From Actinomyces trachealis (GTDB lineage Bacteria; Actinomycetota; Actinomycetes; Actinomycetales; Actinomycetaceae): a DNA stretch of 64,000 nt. Of the stretch, positions 26,624 through 36,664 are shown in pieces. The stretch covers positions 1,364,001 to 1,428,000 of the forward strand of contig NZ_CP065027.1 of assembly GCF_015711475.1 (NCBI RefSeq), read 5' to 3'. How positions within the stretch are numbered: position 1 is the first letter of the stretch; each line of letters begins with the position of its first letter. Position numbers and translations under genes: made by a program. A model generated the notes under the pieces. The model had not been told where the DNA came from. It saw nothing but the letters and a program-made list of their open reading frames with translations, and did no database searches.

Positions 26624-27585
26624 GCATCCTCACCCCTGAGCCACCCCAGCGCTTCGACACCCAGGTCATCGGGCCGGTCTGCGTAGACATCAACATCGAC
26701 GCCGAGGGCCGGGCCTCACAGGTCGTCGGCGGCGCCGCGATCTGCGCGGCAGCAGCTGCCGCCTCACTCGGGCACGAGGTAGAGGCGGTTGTGTCTCTCG
26801 CCAAGGAGGACACCGGGATGCTGTCGCGCTTGCCCGCACCCGTGCGTCACGTCGTCGCCGTCACCTCTGAGCAGACTTCCTCGATCCGCAATGTCTACGC
26901 CACCGCGGACCAGGAACGCCGCGTCTCCACCGCCCTAGCACAGGCCGACCCGATCTCGGCGCGGGACATCCCGTCCCACACGGTCTCGGTGCGCCACCTT
27001 GCCGGACTCATGGTAGGCGACTACACCCCTGACATCGTCGAGGAGCTATCGGCGCGGGGCCCCCTCGCCGTCGACATGCAGGGATTCATCCGGCAGCGTG
27101 ACCCCGCCACAGGAGAGCTCCGCTTCCGCCACCTCGTGGCCGGACAGGAGTTCTACAACCGCATACGCTTCCTCAAGGTCGATACCGCCGAGGGCGAACA
27201 CCTAACCGGCCGCAGCGACCACCACGAGATCGCCCGCGCCCTGCGAGACCTGGGCGCGTGCGAAATCATGGTGTCGAACGCTGCAGAAATCCTCATCCTC
27301 GACGACGACGGGTTCCACGCCTGCCCGCTGCGTCCACGCAGCCTGGCGGGGCGGACCGGGCGCGGTGACACAGTGTTCTCCGCCTACATCACCGAGAGAG
27401 CCAGCCACCCGGTTGACGACGCCTTACTCACAGCCTGCGCGACAGTGTCCTTGAAGATGGAGACACCCGGACCGCTCAACTGTGAGCGCGCGGACGTGGA
27501 GGACTATCTCAGCCGCTTCTACGCAGATATTCGCGACGGCGCCGGTTGCCAAAGCGTCCTGGAAGGAGTATCCCATGGGAACTAA
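26620..27585 (+). CDS. PfkB-family carbohydrate or nucleoside kinase
   Basis: 321 residues of the ribokinase/PfkB superfamily. Features: GPVCVDINIDAEG at the start, the glycine motif VVGGAAICAAAAAASLGHEV, FLKVDTAEGEHLTG, and the C-terminal anion-hole signature AGRTGRGDTVFSAY with the catalytic Asp. Members phosphorylate sugars, nucleosides or inositol; some characterised members are myo-inositol 3-kinases. The immediate coupling to a PI-PLC-like gene suggests a cyclitol or similar polyol as substrate, which is an inference. The last 11 bases overlap the start of the PI-PLC gene. Confidence 0.88.
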   Translation: MSILTPEPPQRFDTQVIGPVCVDINIDAEGRASQVVGGAAICAAAAAASLGHEVEAVVSLAKEDTGMLSRLPAPVRHVVAVTSEQTSSIRNVYATADQERRVSTALAQADPISARDIPSHTVSVRHLAGLMVGDYTPDIVEELSARGPLAVDMQGFIRQRDPATGELRFRHLVAGQEFYNRIRFLKVDTAEGEHLTGRSDHHEIARALRDLGACEIMVSNAAEILILDDDGFHACPLRPRSLAGRTGRGDTVFSAYITERASHPVDDALLTACATVSLKMETPGPLNCERADVEDYLSRFYADIRDGAGCQSVLEGVSHGN

Positions 27586-28399
27586 GTCCGTTAGCTCTCT
27601 CATCGCGTCACTGTCTGACAGCACTCCCCTGTGCTCGCTGGCCCTTCCCGGCACCCACGACACGATGACGAGCGCCTGCGAGCACCCGTACTACCAGACC
27701 CAGAGCCTATCCCTGGCCGAGCAACTGGAGCAGGGAGTACGCTTCCTTGATATCCGCCTACGCGCCTCGATGGTGGCGGCTCACCGCAAGTGGGTCAGCG
27801 ACATCACAGCCGAGTCAATCCTCAGAGAGCTGCGGGAGCATCTGGAGCGCAACCCCGGGGACGTCGTGCTGGTGAGGTTCCAGAACGCCAATGAGGCCAA
27901 GGACGACTTCGTCGAGTACGGCCACGCGCTCCTGCCCCTCATCGAAGCTAATCGCGACCTGTTCTGGAATCCCTGCACGCACGCTGGGGCCACGCGCTGG
28001 CCAGCCCTCGGCGAGGTGCGGGGCAAGGTCATCGCCTTCGAGTGCACGCCAGCAGAGTTTGGCTTGACGCGCCTCCATGGTGAGCCGTGGGCAGTTGCCT
28101 GGCACGGCAACCCGGGGATCGCCCTCCAGGACGACTGGGACGGACCTGCCGTGCAAAGCAAGCTCTCACAGATCGTTGAGTTCTATCGCGGCGGTGGAAA
28201 CCCGGAGGCACTAGTGCTCAACCACGTCAGCGCCACCAATGGGGTCCTGGGAAACCCTATCGCCTATGCCGACAAGCTCAACCCCCAGGTGCTCGCGATG
28301 CTAGGACAAGGAGGTGGCCGAGGCGTCCTCATCTTTGATTTCATCGACACCGAGATTATCGACGCCGTCTGGCGGGCGACCCTGCGGGGAGTCTCCTGA
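27575..28399 (+). CDS. Cytoplasmic phosphatidylinositol-specific phospholipase C-like protein
   Basis: 274 residues with a PI-PLC X-type TIM barrel. LALPGTHDTMT holds the first catalytic His (H28) and Asp29, VRFLDIRLR holds Asp59 and Arg61, and AAHRKW holds the second His (H70), all at the spacing seen in bacterial PI-PLC. Later LVLNHVSATNG and LIFDFIDTEI fit the end of the barrel. Bacterial PI-PLCs are normally secreted; here there is no signal peptide and the ATG at 27575 follows GGAAGGAG, inside the end of the kinase gene. That implies action on an imported small inositol phosphodiester rather than on membrane lipid, which is an inference. Confidence 0.85.
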   Translation: MGTKSVSSLIASLSDSTPLCSLALPGTHDTMTSACEHPYYQTQSLSLAEQLEQGVRFLDIRLRASMVAAHRKWVSDITAESILRELREHLERNPGDVVLVRFQNANEAKDDFVEYGHALLPLIEANRDLFWNPCTHAGATRWPALGEVRGKVIAFECTPAEFGLTRLHGEPWAVAWHGNPGIALQDDWDGPAVQSKLSQIVEFYRGGGNPEALVLNHVSATNGVLGNPIAYADKLNPQVLAMLGQGGGRGVLIFDFIDTEIIDAVWRATLRGVS

Positions 28400-28436
28400 C
28401 CAGGCAATGATGGTACGCCCGGTGCTCGGGCACGGC

Positions 28437-29402
28437 TCAAGCCGTTCGCCTGCGCACCAGGTGCGTGTCCACCTGGGCCCGGAACGCCGGGGATAAGTCA
28501 CCCTCGGCACGAAGGATCGCCCGCTCGACAGCTAGTTCAGCCACGCCACGGGAGTTGCGGTCCACGGAAGTGAACTCGAAGGCCGCCGAACTCGCGATGC
28601 GGGAGTTGTCAAAGCCAACGAGGCGGATGTCGTCTGGGACGAAAAGCCGCTTGCGTGTGAGCGCCGCCATGACACCGAGCGCGCACTGGTCGTTGTAACA
28701 GACCGCCGCCCCTGCGGTGAGCGGCCCCTCGGCCAGGACTGAGCGCATTGCGGCCCATCCGGCGTCCACGGTCGCGCCTGAGGGGACCACCCGGACCTGG
28801 GCGGAGCTTCCGCTCATCGCCTGCAGGAAGGACTGGCGGCGGTAGCGGGCCGAAGCGGTGGGACCGCCGTCAAAGCAGAGCACCTGCGTTTCGTCGGCAA
28901 GCAGCTCGGCCACCTGCGCCATCCCACTGTCATTGTTGGAGACGATCAGGTCAGCGTCAGGTACAGGAGAGACCTGGCCGATGACGACTGCCGGGATACC
29001 AATACTTTTCAGGTGCTTGGTCGGCACAGATCCAGGGTCGACGACGATGACGGCCTGGGCCCGGAGCTGCGTGACGCGCCCCAGGGCTGCTGCGCCGTCG
29101 CCAGTAGCGGTGTCTTCCATCATGACCAGCCAGCCGCGTGCCTCGGCGGCGGCGGTGATATCCCGGCTGTAGGCGACGTGAAGTTCCTGGCCGATGTCTC
29201 CCACGAGCCCGATGATGCGGGGCTTGGTGGTGCTCAGGAGGGACCCGGCCAGGTCAGTGCGGTAGCCCTGGTCGGCCGCCTCCTGGGCGACCTTCTTCCT
29301 GACGGCAGACGAGATGCGGTCCGATCCTCTCAGCGCCAGGGAGACTGTGGACACTGAAACTCCGAGAGTCTCGGCGATATCACGCATTGTGACCCTGGAC
29401 AT
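28437..29402 (-). CDS. LacI family transcriptional regulator
   Basis: 321 residues. N-terminal HTH TMRDIAETLGVSVSTVSLALRG with the hinge region, followed by a periplasmic-binding-protein-like ligand domain (IIGLVGDIGQELHVAYSRDI, AAVCYNDQCALGVMAAL, LVGFDNSRIAS). ATG 29402 is preceded by GGGAGG; the in-frame ATG at 29423 is less likely. It is convergent with the MFS-PfkB-PI-PLC operon and 37 bases from its end, and a LacI-type palindrome lies in that operon's promoter, so it is probably its repressor, released by the imported compound or a product. Confidence 0.92.
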   Translation of the reverse strand: MSRVTMRDIAETLGVSVSTVSLALRGSDRISSAVRKKVAQEAADQGYRTDLAGSLLSTTKPRIIGLVGDIGQELHVAYSRDITAAAEARGWLVMMEDTATGDGAAALGRVTQLRAQAVIVVDPGSVPTKHLKSIGIPAVVIGQVSPVPDADLIVSNNDSGMAQVAELLADETQVLCFDGGPTASARYRRQSFLQAMSGSSAQVRVVPSGATVDAGWAAMRSVLAEGPLTAGAAVCYNDQCALGVMAALTRKRLFVPDDIRLVGFDNSRIASSAAFEFTSVDRNSRGVAELAVERAILRAEGDLSPAFRAQVDTHLVRRRTA

Positions 29403-29566
29403 GCACCGCCTCCCATCCTGCACCCAGCTAACCCGTACGCCGGGCTCTTGCTCATAACGATCCTAGAGGTACCTCACCAGGAAGTATCGGGCATCCTCCG
29501 CCCGTTCGGACAAGGTACAGCTCCCCGGACCAGTTATGACCGGTCTCCCAGAGGTACGCCCTCCCC

Positions 29567-32269
29567 TCACCTAGCCAGGTTCCGCAGCACGTACTGCAGG
29601 ATGCCGCCGTTGCGGAAGTAGTCTGCCTCTCCAGGGGTGTCAATGCGCAACACCGCATCGAACTCCACCACGGTGCCGTCAACCTTGGCGGCGTGCACCT
29701 TCAGGGTGCTGGGGGTCACGCCGTCATTGAGGGCAGTCAGGCCGGAAACGTGGAAGGTCTCCGTGCCGTCTAGGCCCAGCGAGGCAGCAGACTCCCCTGA
29801 GGGGAACTGCAACGGCACCACCCCCATACCGATCAGGTTGGAGCGGTGAATGCGCTCAAAAGACTCAGCGATCACTGCCTTGACGCCCAGCAGGGCCGTG
29901 CCCTTGGCCGCCCAATCGCGCGAGGAGCCGGAGCCGTACTCCTTGCCACCGAGTACCACCAGCGGCACCCCGGCAGCCTGGTAGGCCTGGGAGGCGTCGA
30001 AAATCGTCTCCTGCTCGCCGGTCAAGAAGTTGCGGGTGTAGCCGCCCTCCACGCCGTCGAGCAGCTGGTTACGCAGGCGGATATTTGCGAAGGTGCCGCG
30101 GATCATGACCTCGTGGTTACCGCGCCGTGAGCCGTAGGAGTTGAAGTCCTTGCGCTCCACCCCATGCTCGGCCAAGTAGCGGCCCGCCGGGGAGTTAGGC
30201 TTGATAGCTCCGGCCGGAGAGATGTGGTCGGTGGTTACGGAGTCGCCCAGCAGGGCCAGCACGCGCGCCCCCTCGATGTCTGCGACGGGGGTCAGCTCCA
30301 TGGTCAGGCCCTCAAAGAAGGGGGCCTTGCGCACGTAGGTGGAGTCCTGGTCCCAGGCAAAGGTCTTCCCCTCCGGGGTATCCAGGCCGCGCCAGCGCTC
30401 ATCGCCGGTGAAGACGTCCGCGTAGTCGTGCGTGTACATTTCGCGGTCAATCGTCGCGTCTATGACGGACTGCACCTCGGTGGGGTCAGGCCAAATATCC
30501 GCCAGGAACACATCCTTTCCTTCCGCGTCCTGCCCCAGCGGCTGGCGGGAGAAGTCAAAGTCCATGGTCCCAGCCAGGGCGTAGGCGATGACCAGCGGCG
30601 GGGAGGCCAGGTAGTTCATCTTGACGTCAGGGTTGATGCGCCCCTCAAAGTTCCGGTTACCGGAGAGTACGGAGACCACGGCGAGGTCTGCGTCATTGAC
30701 GACGGCGGAAACCTCTGCGGGCAGCGGCCCGGAGTTGCCGATGCAGGTGGCGCAGCCGTAGCCGACCACGTTGAAGCCCAGCTCGTTGAGCGCGGGCCAT
30801 AGCCCGGCCTTCTCGTAGTAGTCGGTGACCACCTGGCTACCTGGCGCCGTGGAAGTCTTGACCCAGGGCTTGCTCCTGAGCCCCTTGGCGACGGCGTTGC
30901 GCGCCAGGATGCCTGCGGCCACCATCACCGAGGGGTTGGAGGTATTCGTGCAGGAGGTGATCGAGGCGATGGCGACGTGTCCGTGATCCAGCGTGGTGGC
31001 GGTGCCGTCGGCCAAGGTGACTGGTGTGGGCTTGTGAGCCTCACTGGCGTAGGCGGGAAGGGCCTGCTCGAAGGTCTGCTTGGCGGCGGACAGATCGATG
31101 CGGTCCTGGGGGCGCTTGGGTCCAGCGATGGAGGGAACCACGGTAGACAGGTCCAGCTCCAGGTACTCGGAGAAGACGGGCTCGCGCTTGGGGTCGTGCC
31201 ACATGCCCTGGGCTTTGGTGTACTCCTCCACCAGGCGGACGTTCTCCTCGCTGCGGCCGGTCAGGCGCAGGTAGTCCAGGGTGACGTCGTCGATGGGGAA
31301 GATCGCGGCGGTGGAGCCGAACTCGGGGCTCATGTTGCCGATGGTGGCGCGGTTAGCTAGCGGCACGGCGGCAACGCCCTCACCGTAGAACTCCACGAAC
31401 TTGCCCACCACACCGTGCTTGCGGAGCATCTGGGTGATGGTCAAGACGACGTCGGTGGCGGTGGCCCCGGCGGGAATGGCGCCGGTGAGTTTGAAGCCCA
31501 CCACGCGGGGAATCAGCATGGAAACGGGTTGGCCGAGCATGGCAGCCTCCGCCTCGATGCCGCCCACCCCCCAGCCGAGCACGCCTAGACCGTTGACCAT
31601 GGTGGTGTGGGAGTCGGTGCCCACGCAGGTGTCCGGGTAGGCCTGGGTGAGAGTTCCGCCGTCGGCTCCGGCCACCTGCCGGGTGAAGACGGTGCGGGCC
31701 AGGTACTCGATGTTGACCTGGTGGACGATGCCGGTGCCCGGCGGCACCACACGGAAGTTGTCCAGCGCCCCCTGACCCCAGCGCAGGAACTGGTAGCGCT
31801 CAGCGTTGCGCTCGTACTCGCGCTCCTTGTTGGTCTCCAGGGAGGAGGGTAGGCCGAAGGAGTCGATCTGCACGGAGTGGTCAATGACCATCTCGGCGGG
31901 GGCGAGTGGGTTGATGACCTCGGGGTTGCCGCCCAGTTCGGCGACAGCCTCACGCATGGTGGCTAGGTCCACAATGCAGGGCACGCCGGTGAAGTCCTGC
32001 ATGACCACGCGGGCGGGGGTGAACTGGATCTCGGTGTCCGGCTCAGTCTGGGGGTCCCAGGTGGCTAAGGCGCGCACATGGTCGGCGGTGACGTTAGCGC
32101 CGTCCTCAGTGCGCAGGAGATTCTCGGCGAGCACCTTGAGGCTGTAGGGCAGGCGCTCCAGGCCGACTACAGCGTCTAGGCGGAAGATCTCGTAAGCACG
32201 ACCGTCAACGTCGAGGGTGGTGCGGGCGGCAAAGGTGTCGAGGCTGGTCAAGGTGTCGCTCCTGTCCAT
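29567..32269 (-). CDS. acnA: Aconitate hydratase A
   Basis: 900 residues, the normal AcnA size. Converts citrate to isocitrate in the TCA cycle using a 4Fe-4S cluster. Cluster and active-site elements are visible: [30 protein letters not shown] (first cysteine), [12 protein letters not shown] (other cysteines) and [16 protein letters not shown] (swivel-domain Ser/Arg). I used ATG 32269 ([10 protein letters not shown]); the frame is open upstream into the methyltransferase 3' region without a ribosome-binding site. No TCA genes adjoin it; the upstream gene is on the same strand with a 139-base gap. Confidence 0.97.
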   Translation of the reverse strand: MDRSDTLTSLDTFAARTTLDVDGRAYEIFRLDAVVGLERLPYSLKVLAENLLRTEDGANVTADHVRALATWDPQTEPDTEIQFTPARVVMQDFTGVPCIVDLATMREAVAELGGNPEVINPLAPAEMVIDHSVQIDSFGLPSSLETNKEREYERNAERYQFLRWGQGALDNFRVVPPGTGIVHQVNIEYLARTVFTRQVAGADGGTLTQAYPDTCVGTDSHTTMVNGLGVLGWGVGGIEAEAAMLGQPVSMLIPRVVGFKLTGAIPAGATATDVVLTITQMLRKHGVVGKFVEFYGEGVAAVPLANRATIGNMSPEFGSTAAIFPIDDVTLDYLRLTGRSEENVRLVEEYTKAQGMWHDPKREPVFSEYLELDLSTVVPSIAGPKRPQDRIDLSAAKQTFEQALPAYASEAHKPTPVTLADGTATTLDHGHVAIASITSCTNTSNPSVMVAAGILARNAVAKGLRSKPWVKTSTAPGSQVVTDYYEKAGLWPALNELGFNVVGYGCATCIGNSGPLPAEVSAVVNDADLAVVSVLSGNRNFEGRINPDVKMNYLASPPLVIAYALAGTMDFDFSRQPLGQDAEGKDVFLADIWPDPTEVQSVIDATIDREMYTHDYADVFTGDERWRGLDTPEGKTFAWDQDSTYVRKAPFFEGLTMELTPVADIEGARVLALLGDSVTTDHISPAGAIKPNSPAGRYLAEHGVERKDFNSYGSRRGNHEVMIRGTFANIRLRNQLLDGVEGGYTRNFLTGEQETIFDASQAYQAAGVPLVVLGGKEYGSGSSRDWAAKGTALLGVKAVIAESFERIHRSNLIGMGVVPLQFPSGESAASLGLDGTETFHVSGLTALNDGVTPSTLKVHAAKVDGTVVEFDAVLRIDTPGEADYFRNGGILQYVLRNLAR

Positions 32270-32408
32270 TCGGGTGCGATTGGAACCTTGGTACCACTGC
32301 GGCACCGGTCCTGGGGTCACGTTATCCGACAACCTGTCACAGTGCGTCAACACGGCGACGAAACTTTCAGATTCTCCTGGGTTTTCCGCCTTTCCCTCCC
32401 CGCGCCGC

Positions 32409-33821
32409 TCAGGCGCGTTCCAACACGGCGATCGTCTCAAAATGGTGCGTGTGGGGGAACATGTCCAGGGCGCTCATGGCGACCAAGCGGTAGGCGCCAC
32501 ACAGGAAGGTGCCTAAGTCGCGGGCCAACGAGGCTGGGTCGCAGGCCACCATAACGACTCGCTGCGGTTCCAGGGCGCAGACAGCTGCTACAGCTTCCCG
32601 GCCCGCACCGGCGCGCGGCGGATCTAGGACGACGACGTCGGCCCGCTGCTGACCGTTGCCGAATGCCTCACCGACCCCGGCCACGGAGCGGGCGCTGACC
32701 CGGCCTGCAAACAAGTGCGCTCCGGTATGCGAGTGTAAGAGGCGGCGAGCGTCACGCACGGCGGTCTGGGCGCCCTCGATGCTGCGGACCTCGCCGGTCA
32801 GCAGAGTCAAGGGCAGGGTGAACAGCCCTGCACCCGAGTAAAGCTCCAAGACCTTCAACCCAGTGTCCTCCTGGAGTGCTTCGGTCTGGCTGGTGGAGCC
32901 AGCAGCGGTGGGCTCAGGGCTCAAGGCGGCACGCACCACGCGGTCCACCAGCACGGTGGGAGCATCGCGGTGCACCTGCCAGAAGCTGTCCGCATGCAGG
33001 CTGTAGCGCAGCTGGCCCAATCCCAAACCACTAGCATCCACCACCTCCTCCACCCGGCGTCGGGTGGTGGGGCGCCCTTGCGCATTCATCACTTGCTGCC
33101 CCACCAGCACCAGCGGCTCTCCAGCACTGGGGGCGACGGCGCGCAGCGTGTCCCCGGGCGTCAGGCCGCGGCGCCAGACGGCCCGTTCCGTCAACCCGAG
33201 CTCCTGAATCTCGCGGACGGCCAATGGCAAGGAGTGCAGGGGCAGAACCTCGCCGGAACGGAAGCCGTGCATCCCCAACTGCCCGTCTGCGGTGGCCGCT
33301 AAGCCGACGCGGGTACGCGTGGCGGTTCCAGCGTGAGCGCGCACCTGAGAGCTGTCACTGGCCTCAGCAGCCTGCTCACTGGGCATGGCCTCCACCGCGA
33401 TGCTGCCGCCTTTGGCCTCGGGCAGGGCGGCTACAGCGTCGACCACCTTCTGCCCGCCAATGCGGCGCAGGCAGTCGGCCAAGACCCAGCGTTTCCAGGT
33501 GCGTTGGGCAGGAAGCGCCACGTGGCTGAGTTCACCACCGCCTACTCCCCCAGCGCCAGCCTGTGCCCAGGCTGGGCGGACGCGGTCGGGTGAGGCTACG
33601 AGCACCTCGGTGGTCTCAGCCCGCCAGGAGCGGGCACCGCGTTCGGTGAGGCGCGCACATACGGTCTCCCCGGGCAGGGCGTGGCGCACGAAGACCACAG
33701 GCCCGGTGGGGTCGTCCTTTAGGCGGGAGACACAGTGGCCACCGTGGGCGGGCGCGCCAACGTTGAGGATGAGCTCCTCGACTTGGCTGTCGGCCGCTGC
33801 GGGCGTCTGCTGCTCAGACAC
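32409..33821 (-). CDS. Class I SAM-dependent RNA methyltransferase with TRAM domain (TrmA/RumA family)
   Basis: 470 residues. A TRAM RNA-binding domain (about 12-75: [11 protein letters not shown] and GETVCARL) precedes the methyltransferase fold. The SAM motif is [15 protein letters not shown]; the catalytic region is [14 protein letters not shown] followed by [15 protein letters not shown], with the nucleophilic cysteine. The family makes 5-methyluridine in rRNA or tRNA. GTG 33821 with AAGGGA upstream overlaps the end of the APC permease gene by 8 bases. Counterparts lie next to the same permease in mycobacteria (Rv2689c-Rv2690c). Confidence 0.9.
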   Translation of the reverse strand: MSEQQTPAAADSQVEELILNVGAPAHGGHCVSRLKDDPTGPVVFVRHALPGETVCARLTERGARSWRAETTEVLVASPDRVRPAWAQAGAGGVGGGELSHVALPAQRTWKRWVLADCLRRIGGQKVVDAVAALPEAKGGSIAVEAMPSEQAAEASDSSQVRAHAGTATRTRVGLAATADGQLGMHGFRSGEVLPLHSLPLAVREIQELGLTERAVWRRGLTPGDTLRAVAPSAGEPLVLVGQQVMNAQGRPTTRRRVEEVVDASGLGLGQLRYSLHADSFWQVHRDAPTVLVDRVVRAALSPEPTAAGSTSQTEALQEDTGLKVLELYSGAGLFTLPLTLLTGEVRSIEGAQTAVRDARRLLHSHTGAHLFAGRVSARSVAGVGEAFGNGQQRADVVVLDPPRAGAGREAVAAVCALEPQRVVMVACDPASLARDLGTFLCGAYRLVAMSALDMFPHTHHFETIAVLERA

Positions 33822-35937
33822 GAGGTCGTCCCTTCTTAAGGTCCTTGAGGTTGTCGATCTTGGCCTCGGTCGCCGCACGGGTGGTGGCGCGGCGGTCCTT
33901 AGACGCCAGTCGCATGGCGTCGTCTGCATGGGCTATGCCCTTGACTTCTTGGGCCGGGTTGATACGCATACCTGCACGCCGGTAGGTGTGGTCGGGGGCA
34001 CCCAGGAGCCACGGCACGGAGGCCACCACGACGCCGGGTGTGAAAAGCAGGGCGGTCTTAAGGCGGAGGGCCATCTGGTTGTGCAGGGGTTGTTCCCACC
34101 AGTGCGCCACCAGGTACTCGGGCAGGAAAACCACCACCAGGTCGCGGGGGGACTCGCGGCGCACGGATCGCACGTAAGAGACCACAGGACGGATCACGTC
34201 ACGGAACGGTGAGTCTAGGACTGTCAGTGGAACTGCCAGGTCGGCCTCCTCCCACTCGTGGAGCACGCGCTCGGTGCCGCCGTCGCCAATATCAACGGTG
34301 ACCGCCTCAATGGAGGTGGGGTGGGTGGACTGGGCGTAGCTGAGCGCCCGCAGGGTGGGTTGGTGCAAGCGTGAGGCCAGGACGATGGCGTGCACGTGGG
34401 CGGGCAGCAGGCGGGCTTCACCGAGGTCCGCCACGGCCAGCTCTTCACTGACGCGCCGGTAGTGGCGGCGGATGGAACTCATGACCACGTAGAGGACTGC
34501 CATGACCAACAAGGTGATCCAGGCTCCGCGAGTCACCTTGGTCACCAGGACGATCAGGAGTACTAGGCCGGTGCCGACCACACCTATGGAGTTAATAATG
34601 CGAGAGCGGCGCATACGGTTGCGATTGCGAGAGTCGGTGGCCAGAGCCAGTTCACGGCTCCAGTGGCGCACCATGCCGATCTGGGAGAGCGTGAAGGAGA
34701 TGAACACCCCAATGATGTAGAGCTGGATTAGCCGGTTGGTCTCCGCCTGGAATCCCAGGATGAAGGCGATGGCACCTAACCACAACACGATGATGCCGTT
34801 GGAGTAGGCCAGGCGGTCACCCCGCTGGGTGAGCTGGCGGGGCAGGAGTTCGTCGCGCCCCAGGACGCTGGCCAGCACGGGAAAACCGTTGAAGGCGGTA
34901 TTGGCGGCCAGGACCAGGATCAGGCCGGTCACCACGGTGACCAGGTAGAACATGGGCAGGAAGCCGGAGAAGACCGTACGGGCGATCTGGCCGATCACCG
35001 GGTCCTGGTGGTAACTCTCCCCCAGGGGCACACCGTTGCTGAGCAGATTGGTCTCCGGATCCTCCACCATGTGCACACCGGTGGCGCCAGCTAGGTGCAC
35101 CACGCTCATGAGCATCGCCGTGGCGATTGCCCCTAGCAGCAGCAACGTGGTGGCAGCATTCTTGGACTTGGGGTGCTTGAAGCTGGGCACGCCATTGGAA
35201 ATCGCCTCCACGCCGGTCAGGGCCGCGCAGCCGGAGGAGAAGGCACGCAGGATCAGAAAGGCGCCAGCCAGGCCGGTCAGCCCCGACTCCCAGCCCGTCG
35301 TCGGGACAATCTCGTAGGCGGCAGACGCCGCCTGCCCCAAGGTCCCGGTCACTTCTTGCACCAGCCCGGCAACAGCCATCACCCCTATGGCCAGCATGTA
35401 GATGTAGGTAGGGATGGCGAAGGCCCCGCCGGATTCGCGGGCTCCGCGCAGGTTCAGGACCGCCAGGAGAGTGACGATGCCCACGGCAATCCACACCTTG
35501 TAGGGCGCTAAGGACGGGACTGCGGCTACCAGGTAGGAGGAACCGGAGGAGATTGAGACCGCCACAGTAAGCACATAGTCCACCAGCAGCGCAGAGGCCA
35601 CCACTAGGCCCGCACGCTCACCGAGATTGGTGGTGACTACCTCGTAGTCGCCACCGCCGGAGGGGTAGGCGTGGACAGTTTGCCGGTAGGAGGCCACCAC
35701 GACGACGAGCACACCGACGACTGCCAGGGCGATCCAGGGCGCCAGGGCGGTGGCCGCGACCCCGGCCACCGCCAGGGTGACCAGCACCTCGTCAGGGGCG
35801 TACCCGACGGATGACAGGGCGTCGGAAGCGAAGACCGGCAAGGCGATCCGTTTGGGCAGGAGTGTCTGTCCGAGCGCTGCGCTCGGCACGGGACGCCCTA
35901 CCAGCAGCCGTTTGAGGCTATCTGCGAAGTCACGCAC
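33814..35937 (-). CDS. APC-family permease, KimA-like potassium transporter candidate
   Basis: About 707 residues. The signature LLPKRIALPVFASDALSSVGYAPDE, 12 membrane helices and a long cytoplasmic C-terminal domain (from about 540) match the APC branch that contains Bacillus KimA (YdaO), a high-affinity potassium importer. The gene is divergent from two TrkA genes, which supports a potassium role; many databases still call it an amino acid permease. The start is uncertain: the frame is open to ATG 35994, only 2 bases from the divergent trkA start. I prefer GTG 35937 (VRDFADSLKRLL), which gives the family-typical N-terminus. GTG 35970 is also possible. Confidence 0.85.
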   Translation of the reverse strand: MRDFADSLKRLLVGRPVPSAALGQTLLPKRIALPVFASDALSSVGYAPDEVLVTLAVAGVAATALAPWIALAVVGVLVVVVASYRQTVHAYPSGGGDYEVVTTNLGERAGLVVASALLVDYVLTVAVSISSGSSYLVAAVPSLAPYKVWIAVGIVTLLAVLNLRGARESGGAFAIPTYIYMLAIGVMAVAGLVQEVTGTLGQAASAAYEIVPTTGWESGLTGLAGAFLILRAFSSGCAALTGVEAISNGVPSFKHPKSKNAATTLLLLGAIATAMLMSVVHLAGATGVHMVEDPETNLLSNGVPLGESYHQDPVIGQIARTVFSGFLPMFYLVTVVTGLILVLAANTAFNGFPVLASVLGRDELLPRQLTQRGDRLAYSNGIIVLWLGAIAFILGFQAETNRLIQLYIIGVFISFTLSQIGMVRHWSRELALATDSRNRNRMRRSRIINSIGVVGTGLVLLIVLVTKVTRGAWITLLVMAVLYVVMSSIRRHYRRVSEELAVADLGEARLLPAHVHAIVLASRLHQPTLRALSYAQSTHPTSIEAVTVDIGDGGTERVLHEWEEADLAVPLTVLDSPFRDVIRPVVSYVRSVRRESPRDLVVVFLPEYLVAHWWEQPLHNQMALRLKTALLFTPGVVVASVPWLLGAPDHTYRRAGMRINPAQEVKGIAHADDAMRLASKDRRATTRAATEAKIDNLKDLKKGRPRV

Positions 35938-35996
35938 GAGAGGAGATGCTACGTCTGCTCTATCGGCCACGCATAGGTGGGGGTACGGTTGCATCC

Positions 35997-36662
35997 GTGC
36001 ACTTCATCATTATGGGGTGCGGTCGCGTGGGGGCCTCCATGGCCACGCAGCTTGACCGCATGGGCCACTCGGTGGCCGTCATTGACCTGAACGCTGACTC
36101 CTTCCGCCGCCTGCCACCAGCATTTTCTGGCCGAAAGATCAAAGGTATCGGTTTCGACCAGGACGCTCTTGAGCAGGCTGGCATTGATGAGGCTTACGCC
36201 TTTGCCGCCGTCTCCAATGGTGACAACTCCAACATCGTCTCTGCCCGGGTGGCGCGAGAGACCTTTGGTGTGGAGCGAGTGGTGGCACGCATCTATGACG
36301 CCCGGCGCGCTGACGTCTACGAGCGCCTAGGTATCCCCACGGTGGCTACGGTCCGCCAGACCGCCGAGCAGATGATGCGGCGGATGCTGCCCTCTGGCTC
36401 CGCCCGGGAGTTCGACGACGTTTCCGGTGCGGTCACCCTGGTTCAGCCCGATGTGGCTCCGGCCTGGGTGGGCACCTCCGTGAACTTTCTACAGGACCGC
36501 TCCGGCGCGCGGGTCGCCTGGATCTCCCGGGGCTCCTCCGCCTTTGTGCCCACCGGTAGCACCCTGATCCAGGAGCACGACCGCCTGCATGTGGCAGTGC
36601 TATCCGAAAAGGTCAGCTCGGTGCAGCGCACCCTGTCCCGCCCGCCCGCCAAGGAGGCCTGA
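35997..36662 (+). CDS. TrkA family potassium uptake regulatory protein, first of two
   Basis: 221 residues. Rossmann-type RCK domain FIIMGCGRVGASMATQL (GxGxxG with Asp49-type acidic residue in AVIDLN), then a TrkA_C domain from about residue 140. It is a soluble NAD(H) or nucleotide-sensing gate for potassium channels, like mycobacterial CeoB. GTG start at 35997 with TACGGT about 8 bases upstream as a possible -10, so translation may be leaderless. Followed after two bases by the second TrkA gene. Confidence 0.92.
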   Translation: MHFIIMGCGRVGASMATQLDRMGHSVAVIDLNADSFRRLPPAFSGRKIKGIGFDQDALEQAGIDEAYAFAAVSNGDNSNIVSARVARETFGVERVVARIYDARRADVYERLGIPTVATVRQTAEQMMRRMLPSGSAREFDDVSGAVTLVQPDVAPAWVGTSVNFLQDRSGARVAWISRGSSAFVPTGSTLIQEHDRLHVAVLSEKVSSVQRTLSRPPAKEA

Positions 36663-36664
36663 GC

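Noticed and set aside
28417..28431. Small hairpin between the PI-PLC and LacI genes as terminator
   Set aside because: Only a 5-bp stem and no T-run; too weak to support.
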